Assembly: GCA_015064285.1 (NCBI GenBank)
Contig: SVSN01000024.1
Coordinates: 1-36,137, forward strand
Reading direction: 5' to 3'
Source: Oscillospiraceae bacterium
GTDB lineage: Bacteria > Bacillota > Clostridia > Oscillospirales > CAG-272
DNA: 36,137 nt
How positions within the stretch are numbered: the stretch's first letter is position 1; every line of letters begins with the position of its first letter. Both the position numbers and the translations under genes were made by a program. Below are positions 23,658-29,396 of this stretch, piece after piece. The notes below the pieces were generated by a model that saw only the letters and a list, made by a program, of their open reading frames with translations, was not told the origin of the DNA and ran no database searches.

Positions 23658-23666
23658 AAGGAAGGT

Positions 23667-24305
23667 ATGTTTATGTTTGCATGGATGCATGCGTGGAAAA
23701 ATATATACCGCCAGCGGAAACGGTATCGGCTGTTTGTGCCGCTGCTGCTGGTCTGTGCGTTGCTGTCCGGCTGCTTTCTCTCCATTGCCGCCCCATGCCG
23801 TCAGTTTTCCGAACAGAATCACAGAGAGATCGGCATGGAACTGACAGAAACCGACAGGCAGCGGGAACTGCAGGACGCCAATGCACGCCAGCTTGGTCAG
23901 GCTGCCTCCATGATCCAGACAGGCGTTTTGCTGGTGGGAGCGGTGGCTGTGCTGTATGTTTCCTCCCTGATGATCGGGGAACGGTTTTCCGATATCGGGA
24001 TCCTGTATTCCGTTGGCCTGACCCGGCGGCAGATTTTCTTCTCCTTTTTTACGGAGCTGTGTACAGTCTGTGTGCTGGTGATCGGTGCGGGACTGACAGC
24101 AGGCAGCCGGGCGGCGGTGTGGTGGCTGGCTTACAGAATCCGTGTGGGGGTACTGCCGACGGGACTGGAATACTACATCGGTGGAAACAGCTGGGTGCCA
24201 GGATGTATTGCAGCAGCGGCAGGGATTCTGGCGTTCCCCCTTCTGCGGCTGATGCTCCGGCTGCTCCGACAGGATCCTGCAGACCTTTTGCGGGATCGGA
24301 CGTAA
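23667..24305 (+). CDS. FtsX-like ABC permease (short subunit)
   Basis: A 212-residue permease half the size of its partner. It has an N-terminal helix (about residues 25-45), a short extracellular loop of only some 50 residues, then three helices including ILYSVGLTRRQIFFSFFTEL, which is the cytoplasmic coupling motif of FtsX-like permeases (here xSxGxTRRQI). The end QDPADLLRDRT matches the typical P-x-x-x-L-R end of the family. An ATG two codons later is also possible. It lies 9 bp after the long permease, and the ATPase follows by 11 bp. The lack of a real ectodomain makes the pair markedly asymmetric. Confidence 0.8.
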   Translation: MFMFAWMHAWKNIYRQRKRYRLFVPLLLVCALLSGCFLSIAAPCRQFSEQNHREIGMELTETDRQRELQDANARQLGQAASMIQTGVLLVGAVAVLYVSSLMIGERFSDIGILYSVGLTRRQIFFSFFTELCTVCVLVIGAGLTAGSRAAVWWLAYRIRVGVLPTGLEYYIGGNSWVPGCIAAAAGILAFPLLRLMLRLLRQDPADLLRDRT

Positions 24306-24316
24306 AGGAGAGAGAT

Positions 24317-24979
24317 ATGATCGAACTGAACAACATCTGCAAAACCTACAGAACCCGGCAGGGGCAGCTGGAGGTGCTGAAAAATATCAACCTGACCATA
24401 CCGGCCGGGGCATTTGTTATGCTGGTGGGAGAATCCGGCAGCGGAAAAAGCACGCTGTGCAACATTCTCGGCCTGCTGGACACCCCCACCGCCGGGGAAT
24501 ACTTTATGGAGGACAGGGCGGTACATACTCTTTCCTCCTCCGGACGGACAAAACTGCGCCGCGAAAAGGTGAGCTTTGTGTTCCAGAGTTTCAATCTGAT
24601 TCCTACCATGACTGCGTGGGACAATATTGAACTGCCGCTGGGATACCGGAATCTGCCCAAAGAAGAGCGGCGGATGAAAACGGAGGCGGCGCTGGCTTCC
24701 GTGGGATTGACTGCCCGTGCAAAACACCTGCCGGGAGAACTGTCCGGCGGAGAACAACAGCGGGTTGCGATTGCCCGGGCTCTGGCTGTGGATCCCGCTC
24801 TGCTGATTGCGGATGAGCCAACCGGTAATCTGGACAAAAAGACCACCGCCGGGATCATGGAACTGCTGCGGGAAACCTGCCGGCAGAAGACTGTGTTCAT
24901 GGTCACCCACAACGAGGATCTGCTCCCTTATGCCGACCGGGTACTCCGGCTCCGGCAGGGAAGCTGGGCGGAACTGTAG
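24317..24979 (+). CDS. MacB/LolD-type ABC transporter ATPase
   Basis: A 220-residue ATPase of the LolD/MacB/FtsE class. Walker A GESGSGKST, Q-loop in FVFQSFNLIPTMTAWDN, signature LSGGEQQRVAIARAL, Walker B LLIADEPTGNLD and switch His in VTHNEDL are intact. AAGGAGAGAG precedes the ATG at 24317. A much longer open frame upstream in the same frame overlaps both permease genes and is not coding. This ATPase class works by moving the permease ectodomains rather than by transmembrane passage. Confidence 0.93.
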   Translation: MIELNNICKTYRTRQGQLEVLKNINLTIPAGAFVMLVGESGSGKSTLCNILGLLDTPTAGEYFMEDRAVHTLSSSGRTKLRREKVSFVFQSFNLIPTMTAWDNIELPLGYRNLPKEERRMKTEAALASVGLTARAKHLPGELSGGEQQRVAIARALAVDPALLIADEPTGNLDKKTTAGIMELLRETCRQKTVFMVTHNEDLLPYADRVLRLRQGSWAEL

Positions 24980-24984
24980 TTTTT

Positions 24985-25017
24985 CCAACCGGAAGTTGGA
25001 GAAGAGTGCACTTTCTC
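24985..25017 (+). promoter_or_regulatory. Two adjoining inverted repeats between ATPase and XRE regulator
   Basis: CCAAC (24985-24989) with GTTGG (24995-24999), then a near-perfect palindrome at 24999-25017 made of GAGAA, AGTGCACT and TTCTC with one bulged base. They may be a weak terminator or a regulator site just upstream of the -35 box. Confidence 0.4.
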
Positions 25018-25031
25018 AAACCAAACCGTCA

Positions 25032-25060
25032 TTGCAAAGCCTGTGTCTGTGTGGTATACT
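25032..25060 (+). promoter_or_regulatory. Sigma-A promoter of the XRE regulator
   Basis: TTGCAA (25032-25037), 17 bp, TATACT (25055-25060). Confidence 0.8.
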
Positions 25061-25079
25061 GTTCTTACCCGGGAAGAAC
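25061..25079 (+). promoter_or_regulatory. Putative operator of the XRE regulator
   Basis: GTTCTT and AAGAAC form a perfect 6-bp inverted repeat with a 7-base centre, immediately downstream of the -10 box, so at the transcription start. A bound protein would block the promoter; autoregulation is inferred. Confidence 0.5.
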
Positions 25080-25094
25080 AGGAGAATGAACTGT

Positions 25095-25865
25095 ATGAAA
25101 CTGAATGAACAGATTGCTTATCTCAGAAAACAGAAGGGCATGACCCAGGAAGAACTGGCCGTACGGCTGGGGGTGACCAATCAGTCTGTCTCCAAATGGG
25201 AGAGCGCCCAGTGCTGTCCGGACATCGGGCTTTTGCCGGAACTGGCGAAGATATTGGATGTGAGCATTGATACCCTGATGGGGTACGGGAGGCCGGAAAG
25301 TTTTGAAGAAATCGGTTGGAAACTGAAAGAATACTTCGATAATGTACCGCAGGAGCTTGTATTCCGGGATTCGTTCCGCACTGCCGTCCTGCTCCATGAG
25401 GAGTTATGCTGGAAAGGGTATTATCTGGATTCCGGCCCTTGGGGAAAGGAGAGAAATTACTGGCTGGAAGATCCGCCCCACAGATGGGATTTCTCTGCGG
25501 CCAATAACCCGGACGGAAGCACGGTTTATGCAGGCGGCGGCATCTATTTTTCCACCAACCGGGCATATACGCCGCCCACACAGCCGGAGATCCTGGAACT
25601 GTCCCTGCAGCTGAAAAAACTGTCCGACCGGAATACCCTTCGTGTGCTGTATGCGCTGTACGACCTGACAGCGGATGGTTTTGACAGATATGTATCCCTG
25701 GAGGGGATCTGTACCGCAGCGAAGATGACAGAGGAAGAAGTGCTGACAGCGATGGAAAATCTGGAGCTGACCGTGATGGAAAGCGCCACCGGGGAATTGG
25801 TGTACCGGATTGACGGTTCCCGGATGCATATACCGGCTTTGCTGCGGATGCTAAGACGGTACTGA
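25095..25865 (+). CDS. XRE-family transcriptional regulator
   Basis: A 256-residue protein. Residues 1-65 are a helix-turn-helix of the XRE/Cro-CI family (LRKQKGMTQEELAVRLGV, then TNQSVSKWESAQCCPDI). The remainder is a larger C-terminal part with Trp and Tyr-rich middle region (about residues 95-150) and a helical, winged-helix-like end (LKKLSDRNTLRVLYALYDL and following) that may sense a ligand or dimerise. Start at 25095 is set by AGGAG with 10-bp spacing; another ATG three codons upstream lies too close to it. The gene has its own promoter with a palindrome over the start site and probably regulates the ABC genes just upstream. Confidence 0.85.
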   Translation: MKLNEQIAYLRKQKGMTQEELAVRLGVTNQSVSKWESAQCCPDIGLLPELAKILDVSIDTLMGYGRPESFEEIGWKLKEYFDNVPQELVFRDSFRTAVLLHEELCWKGYYLDSGPWGKERNYWLEDPPHRWDFSAANNPDGSTVYAGGGIYFSTNRAYTPPTQPEILELSLQLKKLSDRNTLRVLYALYDLTADGFDRYVSLEGICTAAKMTEEEVLTAMENLELTVMESATGELVYRIDGSRMHIPALLRMLRRY

Positions 25866-25878
25866 TATGAATACACAA

Positions 25879-25915
25879 AAAGCCTGTCGTTTGGAAATTC
25901 CATGACAGGCTTTAC
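25879..25915 (+). terminator. Hairpin after the XRE gene
   Basis: AAAGCCTGTC (25879-25888) and GACAGGCTTT (25904-25913) form a perfect 10-bp stem; the following T-run is short. Confidence 0.75.
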
Positions 25916-25929
25916 TATGTGAAAAACAA

Positions 25930-25961
25930 GAAAAAAGACGATCCATATAGAATCGTCTCTC
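25930..25961 (-). terminator. Terminator of tRNA-Leu copy B
   Basis: Same 7-bp stem and T-run as in copy A, on the - strand. Confidence 0.85.
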
Positions 25962-25962
25962 A

Positions 25963-26047
25963 TGCGGGCAAGAGGACTTGAACCTCCACCGGTGCAATAC
26001 CGACTAGAACCTGAATCTAGCGCGTCTGCCAATTCCGCCATGCCCGC
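25963..26047 (-). tRNA. tRNA-Leu (CAG anticodon), copy B
   Basis: 85-nt leucine tRNA on the - strand, base-for-base the same as 21777-21861: anticodon CAG, long variable arm, discriminator A, no encoded CCA. Confidence 0.96.
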
Positions 26048-26088
26048 ATATTTCTTTCGCTTTAGGGGTTCTCCCTGACAGCTCCTAT

Positions 26089-26117
26089 ATTATACACGAA
26101 CGCCTTGTATTTGTCAA
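26089..26117 (-). promoter_or_regulatory. Perfect-consensus promoter of tRNA-Leu copy B
   Basis: On the - strand TTGACA (26117-26112), 17 bp, TATAAT (26094-26089). The spacer differs from copy A at three positions but keeps its length. Confidence 0.9.
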
Positions 26118-26157
26118 TACCTTTTTAAACTTTTTTCGATTTTTTATTTCCGGATTC

Positions 26158-26185
26158 ACAAAAAACGACCTCACAGGGAGGCCGT
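26158..26185 (-). terminator. Intrinsic terminator after the TIGR04086-like gene
   Basis: On the - strand ACGGCCTC and GAGGTCGT form an 8-bp stem (one G-T pair) with a CCTGT loop, followed by TTTTT. Confidence 0.8.
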
Positions 26186-26203
26186 CGAAAAACAGAGGAT
26201 CTG

Positions 26204-26623
26204 TCAACGGTATTTGTGCCGGTTTTGCTTTTTCCGTTTCTTCCCCAGTACCGCACCGCAGACGGAACAGACGGGGATCATCAGGCAGAAAAGGATCGTA
26301 TGGGGCAGATCCATTCCGGATGAGGGTACCGGCAGAGCAGCAAGACAGCGTACCAGCACCATTGTCAGCACACCGGAACAAAAACCGGATAGGATGCCGT
26401 CTCCTGTAAACCGTACCGCACCGATACCGCCGGCAAGAGCGGAAAGGCAAAGGGCCACCAGGGAAAGCGGGCCGGTTATGCTTTCCGGGTTGTCCAGGCT
26501 GTAGGCGATCCGGCAGAACAGAAGGAGCAGCAGTATGCCTGTTGCCAGAAACACAAGCTGGGCTTTACCGATGCCGATCAGCAGTGTCATGGGGGTGAGT
26601 TCCCCTTTACGGGATGCTTCCAT
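26204..26623 (-). CDS. TIGR04086-like four-helix membrane protein
   Basis: A 139-residue membrane protein with four hydrophobic segments (from about residues 20, 50, 80 and 110) and a very basic end (GKKRKKQNRHKYR). Size, topology and its place directly after yajC match the TIGR04086 family found beside yajC in Clostridia; its function is not known. The start at 26623 is chosen for GGAGG at good spacing; a longer frame starting near 26692 is possible but would swallow the hairpin leader. It shares the yajC transcript, with a 94-bp gap. Confidence 0.7.
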   Translation of the reverse strand: MEASRKGELTPMTLLIGIGKAQLVFLATGILLLLLFCRIAYSLDNPESITGPLSLVALCLSALAGGIGAVRFTGDGILSGFCSGVLTMVLVRCLAALPVPSSGMDLPHTILFCLMIPVCSVCGAVLGKKRKKQNRHKYR

Positions 26624-26631
26624 ATACAAAA

Positions 26632-26689
26632 CCTCCGAAACAGTCTGCTGCATGGGGAACATACAGCGATATCCAACTATATTCGGAGG
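26632..26689 (-). promoter_or_regulatory. Hairpin that can hide the TIGR04086-like ribosome site
   Basis: On the - strand CCTCCGAA (26689-26682) is a perfect complement of TTCGGAGG (26639-26632), which contains the Shine-Dalgarno of the next gene. Folding would sequester it and separate its translation from yajC. Confidence 0.45.
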
Positions 26690-26717
26690 CATGGTATAAT
26701 ATTCTTTCTGTTGTGAA

Positions 26718-27041
26718 TCAGTCTGCGTCTTCTGCGTGAACGTCTACGTTCCGTACGGCGGTGCGCAGGATACGGATTTTGTTCCGTTCGTTGCTGGTTT
26801 CGATCAGCACGGTTTCGTCCTTCATGGAGACGATCTTGCCGATGATCCCGCCGATGGTGGTGATTTCATCGCCTACCTGCAGACCGTTGCGCATATCATT
26901 GGTTTCCTTTTCCTGCTTCTTCTGGGGTCTGTACATGAAGAAATAGAAAATGGCGATCATGGCTACCAGCATGACTACGGTGGTGATCATATTGGCAGTG
27001 CCGCTTGCCTGCTGGGTTGCAGCAGCTTCCAGAGTGTACAT
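26718..27041 (-). CDS. yajC: Preprotein translocase subunit YajC
   Basis: A 107-residue YajC protein, accessory to the SecDF part of the Sec translocase. One membrane helix lies at about residues 20-38 (ITTVVMLVAMIAIFYFFMY), followed by RPQKKQEKE, and the cytoplasmic domain has the signature GLQVGDEITTIGGIIGKI. The start at 27041 follows AGGAGG; an in-frame extension upstream is not supported by a ribosome site. secD and secF are not in the window. Confidence 0.95.
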   Translation of the reverse strand: MYTLEAAATQQASGTANMITTVVMLVAMIAIFYFFMYRPQKKQEKETNDMRNGLQVGDEITTIGGIIGKIVSMKDETVLIETSNERNKIRILRTAVRNVDVHAEDAD

Positions 27042-27083
27042 GGGTGTTTTCCTCCTGTCCGTGATATTTTCTTTCAATTATAC

Positions 27084-27112
27084 ATTATACCCGAAACGTC
27101 CCGGACTTGCAA
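27084..27112 (-). promoter_or_regulatory. Sigma-A promoter of yajC
   Basis: On the - strand TTGCAA (27112-27107), 17 bp, TATAAT (27089-27084). Confidence 0.85.
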
Positions 27113-27170
27113 GGCGGCTGGGCATAAATTCACAGATATTTCATTTTTTACCTGTGTTTGGAAATGGTTT

Positions 27171-27866
27171 TCAGCGGTAACGGCGGTAGATGCCCAGCAG
27201 AGAGATCAGAGAAAGGTAATCTTCTCTGGAAACTTCGCCGCCGGAACCGATCAGATACCCGGCCCCCTCCGTCATCCGGAAAATAGCTTCACTGCGGTTA
27301 TGTATGGTAACAGGCTCCTCTGTCTGCATCCAGGACACACCTAGCCCTCCCAGAATACTGATCTGATGGTGATACTGCTCCCAGTATTTTTCTCCTTCCG
27401 CCGGACAGAACCAGCCGTCGAAACCATTTGCAATGGCGCTTTCGCAGTTTCCGTCCATGGCAATCCGGGGCAGGGAGGGGGCATTATCCCGCAGCCAGCT
27501 TTGCCAGTCGTACAGACCAACCGCACAGACGCCGGCGGATGCACAGGCTGCGGCATACTGCACCGGAGAACCGCACAGAGCCACAAAACGGTATTCTTCC
27601 GTAGCCTGTTTTGCCATCTCTGCGGCCATTTCGTCCGCTGTATCATCTCCGAAACGGCGCATGTCGGCGATCACGGTGTCCGCATAAGTACGCTCCCGGA
27701 GAGAGAGCAGGGTGTCCAGATAGATGGGAATGGTATTCCAGAGGTGTTCCCCCCGCCGCCAGATCAGCTGCTCGGTCAGGTAAACCGGCACAAAAGGCTC
27801 AAACAGTACCGGATCTCCCGGTTTTCCGGCCAGTGCCTCCAGAAATCGCTTGGTATTCGGATTCAT
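27171..27866 (-). CDS. Short uroporphyrinogen decarboxylase-like (URO-D superfamily) protein
   Basis: A 231-residue cytoplasmic protein. It opens with MNPNTKRFLEALAGKPGDPVLFEPF, like URO-D/MtaA-type proteins, and ends with EAIFRMTEGAGYLIGSGGEVSREDY, like the GGY-I-S-G-x-E-I end of that superfamily. True URO-D and corrinoid methyltransferases have about 330-380 residues, so this one lacks roughly a third of the barrel. Start at 27866 follows CGGAG; the frame upstream runs through the promoter region of the divergent GntR gene. No haem or methyltransferase genes lie nearby. Assignment rests on the two ends only. Confidence 0.5.
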   Translation of the reverse strand: MNPNTKRFLEALAGKPGDPVLFEPFVPVYLTEQLIWRRGEHLWNTIPIYLDTLLSLRERTYADTVIADMRRFGDDTADEMAAEMAKQATEEYRFVALCGSPVQYAAACASAGVCAVGLYDWQSWLRDNAPSLPRIAMDGNCESAIANGFDGWFCPAEGEKYWEQYHHQISILGGLGVSWMQTEEPVTIHNRSEAIFRMTEGAGYLIGSGGEVSREDYLSLISLLGIYRRYR

Positions 27867-27892
27867 AGCATACTCCGTATGTGTTTTTTTAT

Positions 27893-27920
27893 AGTATAAC
27901 AGAAAATCCGGTAAAATCAA
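27893..27920 (-). promoter_or_regulatory. Promoter of the URO-D-like gene
   Basis: On the - strand TTGATT (27920-27915), 16 bp, TATACT (27898-27893). Confidence 0.6.
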
Positions 27921-27950
27921 GATTCCCACAGGAAATTTTTCAAAAGGTAC

Positions 27951-27979
27951 TTGACAGCACATGGTGTGTTCTGTATAAT
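27951..27979 (+). promoter_or_regulatory. Perfect-consensus promoter of the GntR-ABC operon
   Basis: TTGACA (27951-27956), 17 bp, TATAAT (27974-27979). The operator follows directly. Confidence 0.92.
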
Positions 27980-27981
27980 AT

Positions 27982-28008
27982 AACTGTACTAATACAAATA
28001 GTACAGTT
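27982..28008 (+). promoter_or_regulatory. GntR operator: 10-bp perfect inverted repeat
   Basis: AACTGTACTA (27982-27991), 7 bases, TAGTACAGTT (27999-28008). It covers the transcription start, so the GntR repressor encoded next is the likely ligand. YtrA-type regulators are known to repress their own ABC operons. Confidence 0.82.
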
Positions 28009-28044
28009 GATACAACTGATACGATAAGAAAGGAGAGAGCAGGA

Positions 28045-28488
28045 ATGCAGTACATTACCGTTGACCTGCGGGACCGGAAACAGCTGTATGAGCAGCTGAT
28101 CGATAATATACGGAAGCTGATCCTGTCCGGAGAGATCGGTCCCGGGGAGAAACTGCCGTCTGTCCGGGCGCTGGCAAAGGAACTGTGCATCAACCCCAAC
28201 ACCATCCAGAAAGCCTACAATGAACTGGAACGCCAGGGTGTGATCCTGACTCTGCCGGGGAGAGGAAGCGTGGTACTGGCGGAAACGGGGGATCTCCGGA
28301 AAGAACAGCTGACCCGGATCGGCGATGCTCTGACCGCCACGGCCGTAGAAGCCGCATCCACCGGCATTACCAGGGAGGAGTTTCTCTCTCTGGCGGAAAA
28401 TGCCTGGAATCACGGCGCACCGGCAGCAGAAAACCATCCGGATAAGCCGGAAACAGCAAAAGCAGCGGAAGGAGGGAACCAGCTATGA
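28045..28488 (+). CDS. GntR-family repressor, YtrA type
   Basis: A 147-residue regulator. The N-terminal winged helix (about residues 8-78) shows LYEQLIDNIRKLILSGEI, KLPSVRALAKELCINPNTIQKAYNELERQGVI and GRGSVVL, the standard GntR pattern. The C-terminal part is short (about 65 residues), as in the YtrA subfamily that has no large ligand domain. A palindromic operator lies over its promoter. Its last four bases overlap the ATPase start (ATGA), tying the regulator to the ABC genes. Confidence 0.93.
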   Translation: MQYITVDLRDRKQLYEQLIDNIRKLILSGEIGPGEKLPSVRALAKELCINPNTIQKAYNELERQGVILTLPGRGSVVLAETGDLRKEQLTRIGDALTATAVEAASTGITREEFLSLAENAWNHGAPAAENHPDKPETAKAAEGGNQL

Positions 28489-29396
28489 TCCGCGCAGAAA
28501 ACATTACCAAATACTTTGACGACGTACGCAGTCTCCATGAAGTTTCCATGACAGCAGGAGACGGCAGCATATTCGGACTCATCGGCTCCAACGGTTCCGG
28601 CAAATCCACTCTGCTGCGGATCCTGTCGGGGATCTATCAGCCGGACACCGGGGATATCTTTTACGACGGCGCACCCGTGTTTGAGAATACCGCTGTGAAA
28701 AATAAACTCGTGTACCTGTCCGACGATCCGTATTTCCTGCCTCACTGTACCATGAACGATATGCGTGACTTTTATGCCAGCGTGTATCCGGAGTTCGACA
28801 GGGAACGGTATGAGTCTCTGACAAAACAGTTCGGTCTGAATCCCCGCCGCCGGATCGTGACCTTCTCCAAGGGGATGCAGAAGCAGGTTTCCATGCTGCT
28901 GGGTCTTGCCTGCCGGCCGAAATACCTGTTCTGCGACGAAACATTCGACGGACTGGATCCGGTGATGCGGCAGCTTGTGAAAAGCCTGATCATTGCTGAT
29001 GTGGCGGAGAGAGATCTGTGCTGTGTGGTAGCCTCCCACAATCTGCGGGAGATGGAGGATATGGCAGACCATATTGCGCTGCTGCACCGGGGGGAACTGC
29101 TGTTTGAAAAAGAACTGGACGATATCCGCACCAATATGGTTAAGGTACAGGTTTCCTACCGGAAGGAAATCTGTGACGATATGGCGGAGAAACTGCGGGA
29201 ACTGCAGCCCATGACCCTGGAACGGCGGGGCAGTCTGTTTACGCTGATTGTACGGGGGACGGAAGAAAGCCTGCAGCAGTGGTTCCGGGAAACATCGCCG
29301 CTGTTCTGCGAATACATTCCCATGACGCTGGAAGAAATCTTTATAACGGAAATGGAGGAGAGAGGGTATGAATTCACCAGTCAGATCCTTGGATAA
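28485..29396 (+). CDS. YtrB-like ABC transporter ATPase
   Basis: A 303-residue ABC ATPase. Walker A is GSNGSGKST, the signature is the variant FSKGMQKQVSMLLGL used by YtrB-like proteins, and Walker B is YLFCDETFDGLDPVM, where Thr replaces the usual Pro after DE. The C-terminal 90 residues form an extra regulatory-looking part. It overlaps the permease gene by 29 bp. YtrA-regulated ABC systems in Firmicutes respond to cell-wall antibiotics in some species; substrate here is unknown. Confidence 0.92.
   Translation: MIRAENITKYFDDVRSLHEVSMTAGDGSIFGLIGSNGSGKSTLLRILSGIYQPDTGDIFYDGAPVFENTAVKNKLVYLSDDPYFLPHCTMNDMRDFYASVYPEFDRERYESLTKQFGLNPRRRIVTFSKGMQKQVSMLLGLACRPKYLFCDETFDGLDPVMRQLVKSLIIADVAERDLCCVVASHNLREMEDMADHIALLHRGELLFEKELDDIRTNMVKVQVSYRKEICDDMAEKLRELQPMTLERRGSLFTLIVRGTEESLQQWFRETSPLFCEYIPMTLEEIFITEMEERGYEFTSQILG

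Larger units (their letters stand above)
25928..26136. repeat. Direct repeat copy B (tRNA-Leu unit)
   Basis: Second copy of the ~209-bp unit at 21742-21950, same orientation. It includes a complete terminator, tRNA and consensus promoter. Confidence 0.93.

Noticed and set aside
23480..24316. In-frame extension before the ABC ATPase
   Set aside because: It overlaps both permease genes in another frame, and a proper ribosome site precedes the ATG at 24317.
21742..26136. Integrative element using tRNA-Leu as attachment site
   Set aside because: The repeats contain the whole tRNA gene with promoter and terminator, not just a 3' end, and no integrase or mobility gene lies between them.
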